In this document: in pieces, positions 18,204-26,131 of the stretch | Layout: each line of letters opens with the position of its first letter | Numbering within the stretch: the first letter of the stretch is position 1 | DNA from: Oscillospiraceae bacterium | GTDB taxonomy: Bacteria > Bacillota > Clostridia > Oscillospirales > Acutalibacteraceae | Direction of reading: 5' to 3' | DNA length: 59,870 nucleotides | Assembly: GCA_022487055.1 (NCBI GenBank) | Contig: JAKVJJ010000008.1 | Span: 1-59,870 of the forward strand | Translations under genes and position numbers: made by a program | Notes under the pieces: generated by a model | Databases searched by the model: none | What the model was told of the DNA's origin: nothing | The model's input: only the letters and a program-made list of their open reading frames with translations

Positions 18204-20390
18204 TTATTTGTTTTTTCGATTCAGCACAATCCTTTCGCTGGTAAAGTCTGTCAGAGCAAGCTGCAGGTGCACACCTTTGTGCATCAGCGCTGCACCGGTA
18301 CAGACTTCACCGCTGCTGGTGTTACAGTATTTCGCCTGCGGATCAAGCCCTTCCAGTCGCAGCCAGCGCGGCTCTGTTTTCGCGTCATAAAGGCGGCGGC
18401 AGCAGGTGACGACCACTTGGCTGCCATCACGGGAAATCTGCTGAAAAGCTGCCATGCCTTCCGGTGCGGTCAGGCGGTAAAAATCGCTGTTGAATAATTT
18501 CCCCCGCTCTGCTTTATATTCCTGAATCTGTGTACGCACAGTTTCGTGATCCTCAGGGCTAAGTTTGGTCATATCCAGCTCATAGCCGAAACCGCCGCCG
18601 AGTGCTGCCACATTTGCGCGGGTGCTGAGCGGAGTACTGCGGCCAACCTGATGATTCGGTGTCGCAGAAACATGGCAGCTCATCACAGATGGCGGATACA
18701 CCAGAGAAGCACCGCCCTGAATGGACAGGCGCTGAATCGCATCGCTGTCGTCGCTTGTCCAAATCTGAGGGGAATAGTACAGCATACCAGGGTCAAAACG
18801 TCCGCCGCCGCTGGCACAGCCCTCCAGCAAAATCTTCGGAAAACGGTCTGTCAGTATCCCCAGAATCCGATAGAGGCCGAGCATATAGCGGTGTGCCAAT
18901 GCTCCGGCGCTTGCGTCGCTGTCTGCCACCGAACCAATCTCCGTCATATTCCGATTCATATCCCATTTCACATAGGCAATCGGCGCACTGCTGAAAAGTT
19001 TGGTCATTGCGTCAATAATGTAGTCCTGCACTTCTTTACGGGATAAATCCAGAATCAGCTGTGTGCGTGTCAGGGTTGCCTTTCGGCCCTGCCGACACAG
19101 CACCCAATCCGGATGCTTCCGATAAAGATTGCTGTCCGGAGAAACCATTTCCGGCTCCACCCAAATGCCGAACTGCATTCCGAGCTGATTGATGTCTGCC
19201 ACCAACTCTGGAAGTGTACATCCCAGTTTGTCTTCCCACGGTTCCCAATCACCCAGAGAAGTGGTATCGTCCAAGCGATGGCCAAACCAGCCATCATCAA
19301 TAACAAACAGCTCAATCCCCACCTCTGCGGCAGATTTTGCCAATGTGAGCAGTTTGTCACGGTTAAAGTCAAAATAGACGCCTTCCCATGTATTCAGCAG
19401 CACCGGACGCGGCCGATCACGCCAATAACCACGGCACAGACGGCTGCGGTAAAGCTGATGGTATGTCCTTGACATTGCTCCGACACCGCGGTCAGAATAG
19501 ACCAGCACGGCCTCCGGCGTGGAAAAGGATTCACCGGGTCGCAGTGGCCAACGGAAAGAGCGGTCCGACAAACCAATATTGACACGCAGCCGGTCACCGG
19601 AATCCACATCCGCTTCTATGCAGAAATTGCCGCTGTAAACCAGACTAAAACCATAAGCTTCACCGGTGGTTTCGGTGCAGTCCTTGGAAACAACAGCGGC
19701 AAAGGGATTGTGCTGATGCCCGGAGGCGCCGCGGAAACTCTCGATACGCTGCATGGTGTGCCCCAACGGCAGGCGCTCAGTTGCAAATTCGCGTGCCCAA
19801 CTGCCGTGCAGGTGGAGAAAATCCATGCGGCTGTCCGGCAACTCTGTGCTGGCGCTCATCACACGCATGATGGACATCCCCATGTCGCTGGTATTGCGCA
19901 GCACTGTGCGGCGGATAATCGCGTCACAATCTTCAAAGATCGTATAATAAAGGTCTGCTTCCAGTCCTTTTTCATCCGTCAGCGTCAGAATCAGCGTCTT
20001 TGCCTCGCTGTCCTTTTCCGTATAAATGTGCGGCATCCCGGCAAGCTCCGGTTTGCCGTTCACCACACGGTGGGACTGATAGCGCAGGTCGGCAATGTTA
20101 TCGCCGTCCTCCCACTGAACAGAAAGCGCGGCCGGGCGCAGGTCAGCCATGCCGGCACCGGAATAGCTCAGCGGCACATGGTCAAGCAGCGTCTGCCCAT
20201 TCTGTGCCGGAAACCATGGAGAATTCTCGCGGTCCCCAATGGCGGCAAGGTCTCCCTCAAAAAGTCCTGCGCCATAATAGAGCTGCACCACCAGTCCTTC
20301 AGTCGACACGCCGAGCATATAGCTGCTATTCGGAGTATCCAAGCTGAAAGCATGAGGATAAATTTCGGATTGACTGCATCGTATTGGCAT
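18204..20390 (-). CDS. GH36 alpha-galactosidase
   Basis: A 728-residue cytoplasmic alpha-galactosidase, the enzyme that strips alpha-1,6-galactosyl branches from galactomannan oligosaccharides and from raffinose-type sugars. It has the N-terminal beta-supersandwich (1-330), the catalytic barrel and a C-terminal beta domain. The nucleophile is D477 in YVKWDMNRN. The acid/base is D547 or D548 in QIWTSDDSDA, placed as in the Geobacillus AgaA enzyme (D478/D548). ECASGGGRFD-like GCASGGGRFD is intact. The length matches the 730-residue bacterial group. The start at 20390 has AGGAG eight bases ahead. It forms its own leftward unit under a promoter with a dyad operator, next to the LacI gene. Confidence 0.95.
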   Translation of the reverse strand: MPIRCSQSEIYPHAFSLDTPNSSYMLGVSTEGLVVQLYYGAGLFEGDLAAIGDRENSPWFPAQNGQTLLDHVPLSYSGAGMADLRPAALSVQWEDGDNIADLRYQSHRVVNGKPELAGMPHIYTEKDSEAKTLILTLTDEKGLEADLYYTIFEDCDAIIRRTVLRNTSDMGMSIMRVMSASTELPDSRMDFLHLHGSWAREFATERLPLGHTMQRIESFRGASGHQHNPFAAVVSKDCTETTGEAYGFSLVYSGNFCIEADVDSGDRLRVNIGLSDRSFRWPLRPGESFSTPEAVLVYSDRGVGAMSRTYHQLYRSRLCRGYWRDRPRPVLLNTWEGVYFDFNRDKLLTLAKSAAEVGIELFVIDDGWFGHRLDDTTSLGDWEPWEDKLGCTLPELVADINQLGMQFGIWVEPEMVSPDSNLYRKHPDWVLCRQGRKATLTRTQLILDLSRKEVQDYIIDAMTKLFSSAPIAYVKWDMNRNMTEIGSVADSDASAGALAHRYMLGLYRILGILTDRFPKILLEGCASGGGRFDPGMLYYSPQIWTSDDSDAIQRLSIQGGASLVYPPSVMSCHVSATPNHQVGRSTPLSTRANVAALGGGFGYELDMTKLSPEDHETVRTQIQEYKAERGKLFNSDFYRLTAPEGMAAFQQISRDGSQVVVTCCRRLYDAKTEPRWLRLEGLDPQAKYCNTSSGEVCTGAALMHKGVHLQLALTDFTSERIVLNRKNK

Positions 20391-20421
20391 TTCCCATACT
20401 CCTCTGCTTTAAAATTTTCAC

Positions 20422-20443
20422 TTTAAGTAATTCCTTACTTAAA
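20422..20443. promoter_or_regulatory. 22-bp dyad operator at the GH36 promoter
   Basis: TTTAAGTAA and TTACTTAAA are perfect 9-base inverted arms around TTCC. The dyad covers about +5 to +27 relative to the start site predicted from the -10 box, the usual place for a roadblock repressor such as LacI family members. Confidence 0.7.
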
Positions 20444-20454
20444 TGCTGTTCTTC

Positions 20455-20483
20455 ATTAAAACAATTTTCTTTTAGTTTGTCCA
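20455..20483 (-). promoter_or_regulatory. Promoter of the GH36 gene
   Basis: TGGACA (20483-20478), 17-base spacer, TTTAAT (20460-20455) on the minus strand. Each box has one mismatch to consensus. Confidence 0.75.
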
Positions 20484-20554
20484 GATAATTTCTCACTTTA
20501 CTGAAAAAATATCCATATTACCAATAAAGTATAATTTTAATCAATATTATGCTA

Positions 20555-20583
20555 TTGACATCCCCCTGCCCACTCTGTAACAT
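20555..20583 (+). promoter_or_regulatory. Promoter of the hexose-phosphate operon
   Basis: TTGACA (20555-20560), 17-base spacer, TAACAT (20578-20583). It leads the rightward mutase-isomerase-kinase operon and is divergent from GH36. Confidence 0.75.
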
Positions 20584-20643
20584 TTAATTAATAATTTTAG
20601 AAAAACTATATAAATGTGTACTACTAAAGTGGAGGGATTGGAA

Positions 20644-22338
20644 TTGCAAATACAGGAAAATTATGCACAATGGTGCAAACAGGCATGTGAAGATAAAGAC
20701 ATCGCCGCTGAACTGGCAGCAGTAAAAAATCAGCCTGAGGAAATCACCGACCGGTTCTACCGCGACCTTGCTTTCGGCACAGGCGGTCTGCGCGGTGTCA
20801 TCGGCGCCGGCACCAACCGCATGAATATCTATACTGTCCGCCGTGCCACCCGTGGTTTGGCTCTCTGGCTGACAAAGCAGAAGAAAAATCCCTCTGCCGC
20901 CATTTCCTATGACAGCCGCATCAAATCCCGCCTGTTCGCCGAAGAAGCCGCCCGCACCTTTGCAGCCTGCGGTGTCACAGCCTACCTTTACCCCCAGCTC
21001 ATGCCGACTCCGGCGCTTTCCTTTGCTGTGCGCTCCCTGCATTGCTCCGCCGGCGTCATGGTGACCGCCAGCCACAACCCCGCCAAATACAATGGCTACA
21101 AAGCGTATGGCCCAGACGGCTGCCAGATTACCACAAAGGCTGCTGAAGAAATAACCGCCTGCATTGAATCCGTCGGTTATTTTGATGCTCTGCCAGAAAA
21201 TTCCGGCGCAAAAGTGGAAACTGTCCCCGCCAATGTGGCAGAAGACTTTTATCAGGCCGTACTGGCACAGCGTCTGGAAAAAGAAGTTCCGGCACAGCTG
21301 AAAATTGTTTACACACCACTCAACGGCACCGGCTTGGTTCCGGTTACCACTGTGCTGAAGCGCGCCGGCTATACGGACATCACCGTGGTGCCCGCACAGG
21401 AAAAGCCGGACGGCAACTTCCCCACCTGCCCATTTCCAAATCCGGAAATTCCGGAAGCACTGGCCGAGGGTATCAAGCTCTGCCGCCAATGCAATGCGGA
21501 ATTGCTGCTGGCAACAGACCCGGACTGTGACCGCATGGGCATTGCCGTTCATGTTGGAGATGATTACAAGCTGCTTTCCGGCAATGAAGTCGGCGCACTG
21601 CTGCTTGACTATGTCTGCCGCCGCCGAATTGCACGGGGCACCCTGCCGAAAAATCCGGTTGCTGTCAAAACCATCGTCACCACAGAGCTTGCCGCCAAAA
21701 TTGCCGCACACTATGGTGTGGAGCTGCGCAATGTGCTGACCGGATTTAAGTTTATCGGCGAGCAGATTGGCTTCCTTGAAAAAGACGGCCAGGTCAGCCG
21801 TTACATTTTCGGCTTTGAAGAGAGTTACGGCTATCTTTCCGGCAGCCATGTGCGCGATAAGGATGCCGTGAATGCCTGCCTGCTGCTGTGCGATATGGCA
21901 GCCGACTATAAGGCGCAGGGCAAATCTCTTTATGACGCGGTTGAGGCACTTTACCAACAATACGGTTACTATAAAAACGGCCTGGATTCCTTTGCCTTTG
22001 AGGGTGAATCCGGCTTCCACATCATGCAGGATTTGATGACCTATCTGCGCAATAATCCGCTGACGGAACTGTGCGGACACAAAGTCACACTGGTGAAAGA
22101 CTATCTGCATACCCCCGGCAAACCGGTGCAGTTCCCGTCCCTTCCCAGCAGTGATGTACTGCAGTATGTCATGGATGATGACACCTGCCTGACGGTTCGT
22201 CCTTCCGGCACAGAGCCAAAAGTCAAACTTTACTGCGCGGCGGTCGGCAAAACAGAGGAAGCCGCTGATGCTGCCTGTGCAGAGTACCGCAAAGCTGTGT
22301 CTGCCATCATCAATGACTTTGGAAAGGGCAGGAACTGA
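20644..22338 (+). CDS. Phosphoglucomutase/phosphomannomutase
   Basis: A 564-residue alpha-D-phosphohexomutase that interconverts hexose-1- and hexose-6-phosphates. In this setting it should turn the mannose-1-phosphate made by the two GH130 enzymes into mannose-6-phosphate. A TTG at 20644 is chosen as start because GGAGGG lies seven bases before it; an ATG at 20614 has no ribosome site. The phosphoserine loop is VMVTASHNP (S143), the metal loop ATDPDCDRMG and the phosphate-binding loop RPSGTEPKVK, all complete. Size and sequence match the Firmicutes PgcA/YbbT group. Its stop overlaps the manA start (TGATG). Which epimer is preferred cannot be told from sequence. Confidence 0.92.
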   Translation: MQIQENYAQWCKQACEDKDIAAELAAVKNQPEEITDRFYRDLAFGTGGLRGVIGAGTNRMNIYTVRRATRGLALWLTKQKKNPSAAISYDSRIKSRLFAEEAARTFAACGVTAYLYPQLMPTPALSFAVRSLHCSAGVMVTASHNPAKYNGYKAYGPDGCQITTKAAEEITACIESVGYFDALPENSGAKVETVPANVAEDFYQAVLAQRLEKEVPAQLKIVYTPLNGTGLVPVTTVLKRAGYTDITVVPAQEKPDGNFPTCPFPNPEIPEALAEGIKLCRQCNAELLLATDPDCDRMGIAVHVGDDYKLLSGNEVGALLLDYVCRRRIARGTLPKNPVAVKTIVTTELAAKIAAHYGVELRNVLTGFKFIGEQIGFLEKDGQVSRYIFGFEESYGYLSGSHVRDKDAVNACLLLCDMAADYKAQGKSLYDAVEALYQQYGYYKNGLDSFAFEGESGFHIMQDLMTYLRNNPLTELCGHKVTLVKDYLHTPGKPVQFPSLPSSDVLQYVMDDDTCLTVRPSGTEPKVKLYCAAVGKTEEAADAACAEYRKAVSAIINDFGKGRN

Positions 22339-23312
22339 TGATGCCGATTGTAAAATTGATTCCGGCCTGCAAGTCCTATCTTTGGGGCGGGCAGCAACTG
22401 AAAAAAGCCTATCATAAAAAATTCGACGGCAACGTTCTGGCTGAAACATGGGAGCTTTCCTGCCATCCGGACGGCCCCAGCACAGTGGCAGACGGCCCCT
22501 TTGCCGGAAAAACACTAGCGGAGTACTTGAAAGCTGTCCCCACCGCCGCAGGAACTAACTGCGCCCGCTTTGCGGATTTCCCGGTGCTTATCAAACTGAT
22601 TGACGCACATAGGAATCTCTCCATTCAGGTGCATCCGGACAATGCCTATGCGCTGAAAAATGAGCATCAGTTCGGTAAAACAGAAATGTGGTATATTGTT
22701 GACTGCCAACCGGGTGCATTTCTGTATTATGGATTTAAAAAAGAAATCAGCAAAGAAGAATTCAGCAGACGCATTGAGGACGGTACTCTAACAGAAGTGC
22801 TGAACGCCGCTCCGGTGCATCCCGGCGATACCTTTTTTATTGAGTCCGGCACAATTCATGCCATCTGCGCCGGCATTGTCATTGCAGAAATTCAGCAAAG
22901 TTCCAACGTCACTTACCGCGTATTTGACTACAAGCGCAAGGATAAGGACGGTAAAGAGCGTCAGCTCCACATTCCGCAGGCACTGGCAGTCACCCGCACG
23001 GTTCCGCCGCGCACAGACTATCAGTTTGGTGATAAGCTCGGCTTCTGTGATTCCTTTGTTACCGACCTCATGAAACTGGATGGCAATACTGCCGCACAGG
23101 GCAAAACCGACGGCAGCAGCTTTCATTCTTTGCTAGTTACACAGGGGGAGGGTACCGTTGTCTGCGGCAGCGAAACCGTTTCTTTCCGGCAAGGCGACAG
23201 CCTTTTTGTTCCTGCTGATGCCGGTAAATATACCGTCAGCGGTACCTGCCATGTTGTGCGTACCGCTGTGCCGCCAAAGGACACCTATCTGCCAAGCGGT
23301 GACAAAGTTTGA
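22338..23312 (+). CDS. manA: Mannose-6-phosphate isomerase, class I
   Basis: A 324-residue cupin-type zinc enzyme converting mannose-6-phosphate to fructose-6-phosphate, the last specific step from mannan to glycolysis. Zinc ligands are seen in SIQVHPDNAYA and FFIESGTIHAI, with a conserved Glu in FGKTEMWYI. The short length is typical of Gram-positive ManA. The first ATG overlaps the mutase stop by one base; a second ATG follows at once (22341) and either may be used. It is the middle gene of the mutase-manA-ROK operon. Confidence 0.94.
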   Translation: MMPIVKLIPACKSYLWGGQQLKKAYHKKFDGNVLAETWELSCHPDGPSTVADGPFAGKTLAEYLKAVPTAAGTNCARFADFPVLIKLIDAHRNLSIQVHPDNAYALKNEHQFGKTEMWYIVDCQPGAFLYYGFKKEISKEEFSRRIEDGTLTEVLNAAPVHPGDTFFIESGTIHAICAGIVIAEIQQSSNVTYRVFDYKRKDKDGKERQLHIPQALAVTRTVPPRTDYQFGDKLGFCDSFVTDLMKLDGNTAAQGKTDGSSFHSLLVTQGEGTVVCGSETVSFRQGDSLFVPADAGKYTVSGTCHVVRTAVPPKDTYLPSGDKV

Positions 23313-23324
23313 GGAGAAAAACAC

Positions 23325-24278
23325 ATGGCAAATTCCTATCGCATTGGTATTGACATCGGCGGCACAGGTATTAAAGCCGGTGTCATTGACACAGAAAATC
23401 AAATTGTCGGGCGCGCTTCCCGGCCCACCGGCGCTGACCGGTCATGGCAGGCAGTTGTGCAGGACATCATCGGCGCGGCGCAGGATGCCCTGCAGAATGC
23501 CAACCTGACGCAGGAAGCTTGCGTTTCTCTCGGTGCAGGCTGCCCCGGCACGATTGATGCAAAAACCGGCACCGTCGTTTATTCCAATAATCTGCACTGG
23601 AAGCAGGTGCCTCTTGCCAAGGGGCTTACCAGCGCATTTCAAATGCCCGTCCATGTGAGCAATGATGCAAACTGCGCCGCACTGGGTGAAGTGTGTGCCG
23701 GTGCCGCAAAAGGCTTCCAGAATGCCATTCTGTTTACCCTCGGCACAGGCGTCGGCAGCGGCATCATTTTGGATGGAAAAATTTTTGAGGGCGGCGGCCC
23801 GGGCGGGGCAGAGTTCGGCCACACGCTTTTGGTGGAAAACGGTGAGCCATGTACCTGCGGCAGACACGGCTGTCTGGAAAGCTATGCCTCTGCTACGGCA
23901 CTGATTCGGGATGCCAAACGTGCCGTACAGAAACATCCGGAATCCCTTCTGGCTGCTCTGTGTGAGGGGGACCTTTCCCGCATGGATGGACGCATCCCTT
24001 TTCAGGCAGCACGAAAAGGCGACAGCACAGGCAAACAGGTTGTGGATGCTTACATCCGTCATCTGGCAAACGGTATTGTAGATGCAGTCAATATTTTCCG
24101 CCCGGAAATGGTGCTGATTTCCGGCGGCATCAGCAAAGAAGGCACGTTCCTGACCAACCCGCTCAATGAGCTGGTCAAAAAAGATGTTTTTGGCGGAGAA
24201 GATTCTTTTCTGCCACAAATACGCGCCGCACAGCTTGGCAATGATGCCGGCATGATTGGCGCCGCAAATTTGACCTGA
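23325..24278 (+). CDS. ROK-family glucokinase
   Basis: A 317-residue sugar kinase of the ROK family. The ATP phosphate loop is DIGGTGIKAG near the N-terminus, the catalytic Asp lies in VSNDANCAALGE, and the zinc/ROK signature is CTCGRHGCLESYAS. Most Firmicutes homologues of this length are glucokinases. It follows manA with a GAGGAG site. Its substrate here is probably glucose released when mannosyl-glucose is phosphorolysed, completing the pathway. Fructo- or mannokinase activity cannot be excluded. A strong terminator follows. Confidence 0.9.
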   Translation: MANSYRIGIDIGGTGIKAGVIDTENQIVGRASRPTGADRSWQAVVQDIIGAAQDALQNANLTQEACVSLGAGCPGTIDAKTGTVVYSNNLHWKQVPLAKGLTSAFQMPVHVSNDANCAALGEVCAGAAKGFQNAILFTLGTGVGSGIILDGKIFEGGGPGGAEFGHTLLVENGEPCTCGRHGCLESYASATALIRDAKRAVQKHPESLLAALCEGDLSRMDGRIPFQAARKGDSTGKQVVDAYIRHLANGIVDAVNIFRPEMVLISGGISKEGTFLTNPLNELVKKDVFGGEDSFLPQIRAAQLGNDAGMIGAANLT

Positions 24279-24305
24279 TTTTGCCGCAAAACTTACATTA
24301 CAAGC

Positions 24306-24350
24306 AAAAATCCCGGGAAACAGTGTAAAACTTGTTTTCCGGGATTTTTA
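24306..24350. terminator. Terminator of the hexose-phosphate operon, possibly bidirectional
   Basis: AAAAATCCCGGGAAA and TTTTCCGGGATTTTT form a long stem with T runs on both strands. It serves the rightward operon, and pyrE (stop 24386) converges on it. Confidence 0.88.
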
Positions 24351-24385
24351 ATGGGCAGCGGCAAAAACCAATAATGTCATCACCC

Positions 24386-25042
24386 TCAGATGCAGTATTT
24401 CGCCATATAAGCATCCATCTTGGGCAGAAGTGCCTCATAGCCGCCATGTGTGCTCAGCCACTCGCGGATGTCCCGCACCGTAACCAAGGCGTGCACCTGA
24501 ATGCCGAACTCCTCCTGCACCTCCATGACGGCCGTTTGTCCGGGATGCTGCCCCACTTCACAGCGATTGACGGAAATGAACATATCTCCGCAGGAAACAT
24601 CCCCGCAGGCTTTCAATATCGGCATCGTTTCACGCACAGCCGTACCTGCTGTAATAACATCCTCAATAATAATGATGCGGTCGCCGTCCTTTGGCCGATA
24701 GCCTACCAGTGAACCGCCTTCACCGTGGTCTTTCGCTTCCTTACGGTTAAAGAAATACGGCTTGTCCACACCATATTGTGTATACAGCGCGCCGGCACAA
24801 GCAGTAACCAGCGGAATCCCTTTATAAGCCGGACCAAACATGGCGTCAAAACTGCACCCTGTCTGCTGCACCAATCCGGCATAAAATCCACCAAGTCCGG
24901 CAATCTGTGCGCCTGTGCGGTAGTTTCCGGTATTTACGAAGTATGGGGTGCTGCGTCCGCTTTTGGTTACAAAATCACCAAAGCGGAGCACCTCCGCTTC
25001 CATCATAAATTCAATGAACTTTCTTTTCTGCTCTGTCAGCAT
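24386..25042 (-). CDS. pyrE: Orotate phosphoribosyltransferase
   Basis: A 218-residue enzyme that joins orotate to PRPP in UMP synthesis. The PRPP-binding motif IIIIEDVITAGTAVRE is intact, and the N-terminal KSGRSTPYFVNTGNYRTG is typical of the Clostridia PyrE type. GGAG-like sequence precedes the start. It stands alone here; other pyr genes are not in the window, and no PyrR-type leader is seen. Confidence 0.95.
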   Translation of the reverse strand: MLTEQKRKFIEFMMEAEVLRFGDFVTKSGRSTPYFVNTGNYRTGAQIAGLGGFYAGLVQQTGCSFDAMFGPAYKGIPLVTACAGALYTQYGVDKPYFFNRKEAKDHGEGGSLVGYRPKDGDRIIIIEDVITAGTAVRETMPILKACGDVSCGDMFISVNRCEVGQHPGQTAVMEVQEEFGIQVHALVTVRDIREWLSTHGGYEALLPKMDAYMAKYCI

Positions 25043-25140
25043 TTTGCCCTCCTGTTTTTCGCTGCGGTATTTTTTCTATTATATCAGCACAGACGCATAC
25101 AGGCAAGAAAAATACCGACCGGCAACAGGCGGCATGGAAA

Positions 25141-25827
25141 TTACACGGATTTTTTTCCGGCTGCTGCATACGCAACAATCCTGTCCACAAAATGAATATG
25201 TTTGTCACAGACATTGACCATGATGCCAACCAGTATGGCAGAAAGGATCGTACCTTCCCGCACACTTTCCACCCGGTGCAGACCAAGCAGGGAAATCACC
25301 ACAGCTATGGCAACCAGTGTACAGTCAAACACAACTTTCATTTTTGGAAATGGCTTGTGCGACACATCCGCAATCGCCTTGACAGTGCCCTCACCTGCCA
25401 GCATGATGACATCTGCCTTCACTTCACAAAAGACACCGATCGCAGTCAAAATGATGCTGAGGAAACACCAGACAAGCTGCATGGCATAATTCGGCACCTG
25501 CAGGTCCTTGACCATTGCCAGTGTAATGTCCGTAAAGAAGCCGAACACAAAGGCAATCGGAAGCTGCAAAAGCTGAATCGGCTGATAGTTTTTTCGCAGC
25601 AGGGCAATTTGCAGCAAAATAAAGCAAACGTGCATGGCAATCGTAATTTCTCCCATCGTCCATGGTGTCATCAGACTAAGTACATAGGGCGGGCAGGAGA
25701 TGGGTGAGGTGCCAATCCCTGCTTTGGTGGAAAGTGCCACACCAAAAGCAAGGATGAACAGTCCGGCGGTTAGCACACAATACCGCGCAACATAATTTCT
25801 TACTTTTCCCTGATTCGTATTCTTCAT
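25141..25827 (-). CDS. YczE/DUF6198-like integral membrane protein
   Basis: A 228-residue protein with about five to six membrane helices and a short cytoplasmic N-terminus. The pattern FGVALSTKAGIGTSPISCPPYVLS after the first helix is characteristic of the YczE/YyaS family, whose function is not established. The sequence also has KADVIMLAGEGTVKAIADV in the middle and a cytoplasmic DKHIHF near the end. The only usable ATG is at 25827 and touches the GGAGG ribosome site, which is unusually close. A consensus promoter lies just upstream, leaving a leader of only about 14 bases. Transport of a small solute is often guessed for the family but is not shown by the sequence. Confidence 0.8.
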   Translation of the reverse strand: MKNTNQGKVRNYVARYCVLTAGLFILAFGVALSTKAGIGTSPISCPPYVLSLMTPWTMGEITIAMHVCFILLQIALLRKNYQPIQLLQLPIAFVFGFFTDITLAMVKDLQVPNYAMQLVWCFLSIILTAIGVFCEVKADVIMLAGEGTVKAIADVSHKPFPKMKVVFDCTLVAIAVVISLLGLHRVESVREGTILSAILVGIMVNVCDKHIHFVDRIVAYAAAGKKSV

Positions 25828-25847
25828 CCTCCATTCGCGTAAGAATG

Positions 25848-25876
25848 ATTGTATCGCCTAATTACTGCGCTGTCAA
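25848..25876 (-). promoter_or_regulatory. Promoter of the YczE-like gene
   Basis: TTGACA (25876-25871), 17-base spacer, TACAAT (25853-25848) on the minus strand, nearly perfect. The predicted transcript starts near 25841, only about 14 bases before the ATG. Confidence 0.88.
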
Positions 25877-26018
25877 TAAATAAAGCTTAATTTTTTCAAA
25901 TAAATCAAATGATTATTATGGAAAAGTAATAAATTGCTATGTTGTGCTAGACGTTGCTTAAGAAAAGATATACAATTAGAAAACGCAAACGATGAAATGC
26001 ACAGAAAATTATATCAAT

Positions 26019-26046
26019 TTGTCCGTTAATTTATTATAAGTATAAA
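26019..26046 (+). promoter_or_regulatory. Promoter of the NlpC/P60 gene
   Basis: TTGTCC (26019-26024), 16-base spacer, TATAAA (26041-26046). The remainder of the 304-base gap from 25828 holds the divergent promoter and no other recognised element. Confidence 0.55.
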
Positions 26047-26131
26047 AATCTTGTCGCTATTCTCTCCTTCTCCTGCCATGTCCCATTCTGTGGCAATGGA
26101 CAGGACAGCCCATTTGAAAGGAGGCAAAACC

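Noticed and set aside
20584-22515. A 643-codon open frame antisense to the phosphohexomutase
   Set aside because: It mirrors a strongly coding gene, has no ribosome site, low-complexity Cys/Gly/His-rich translation and no recognisable domain. Long antisense frames are common opposite GC3-biased genes.
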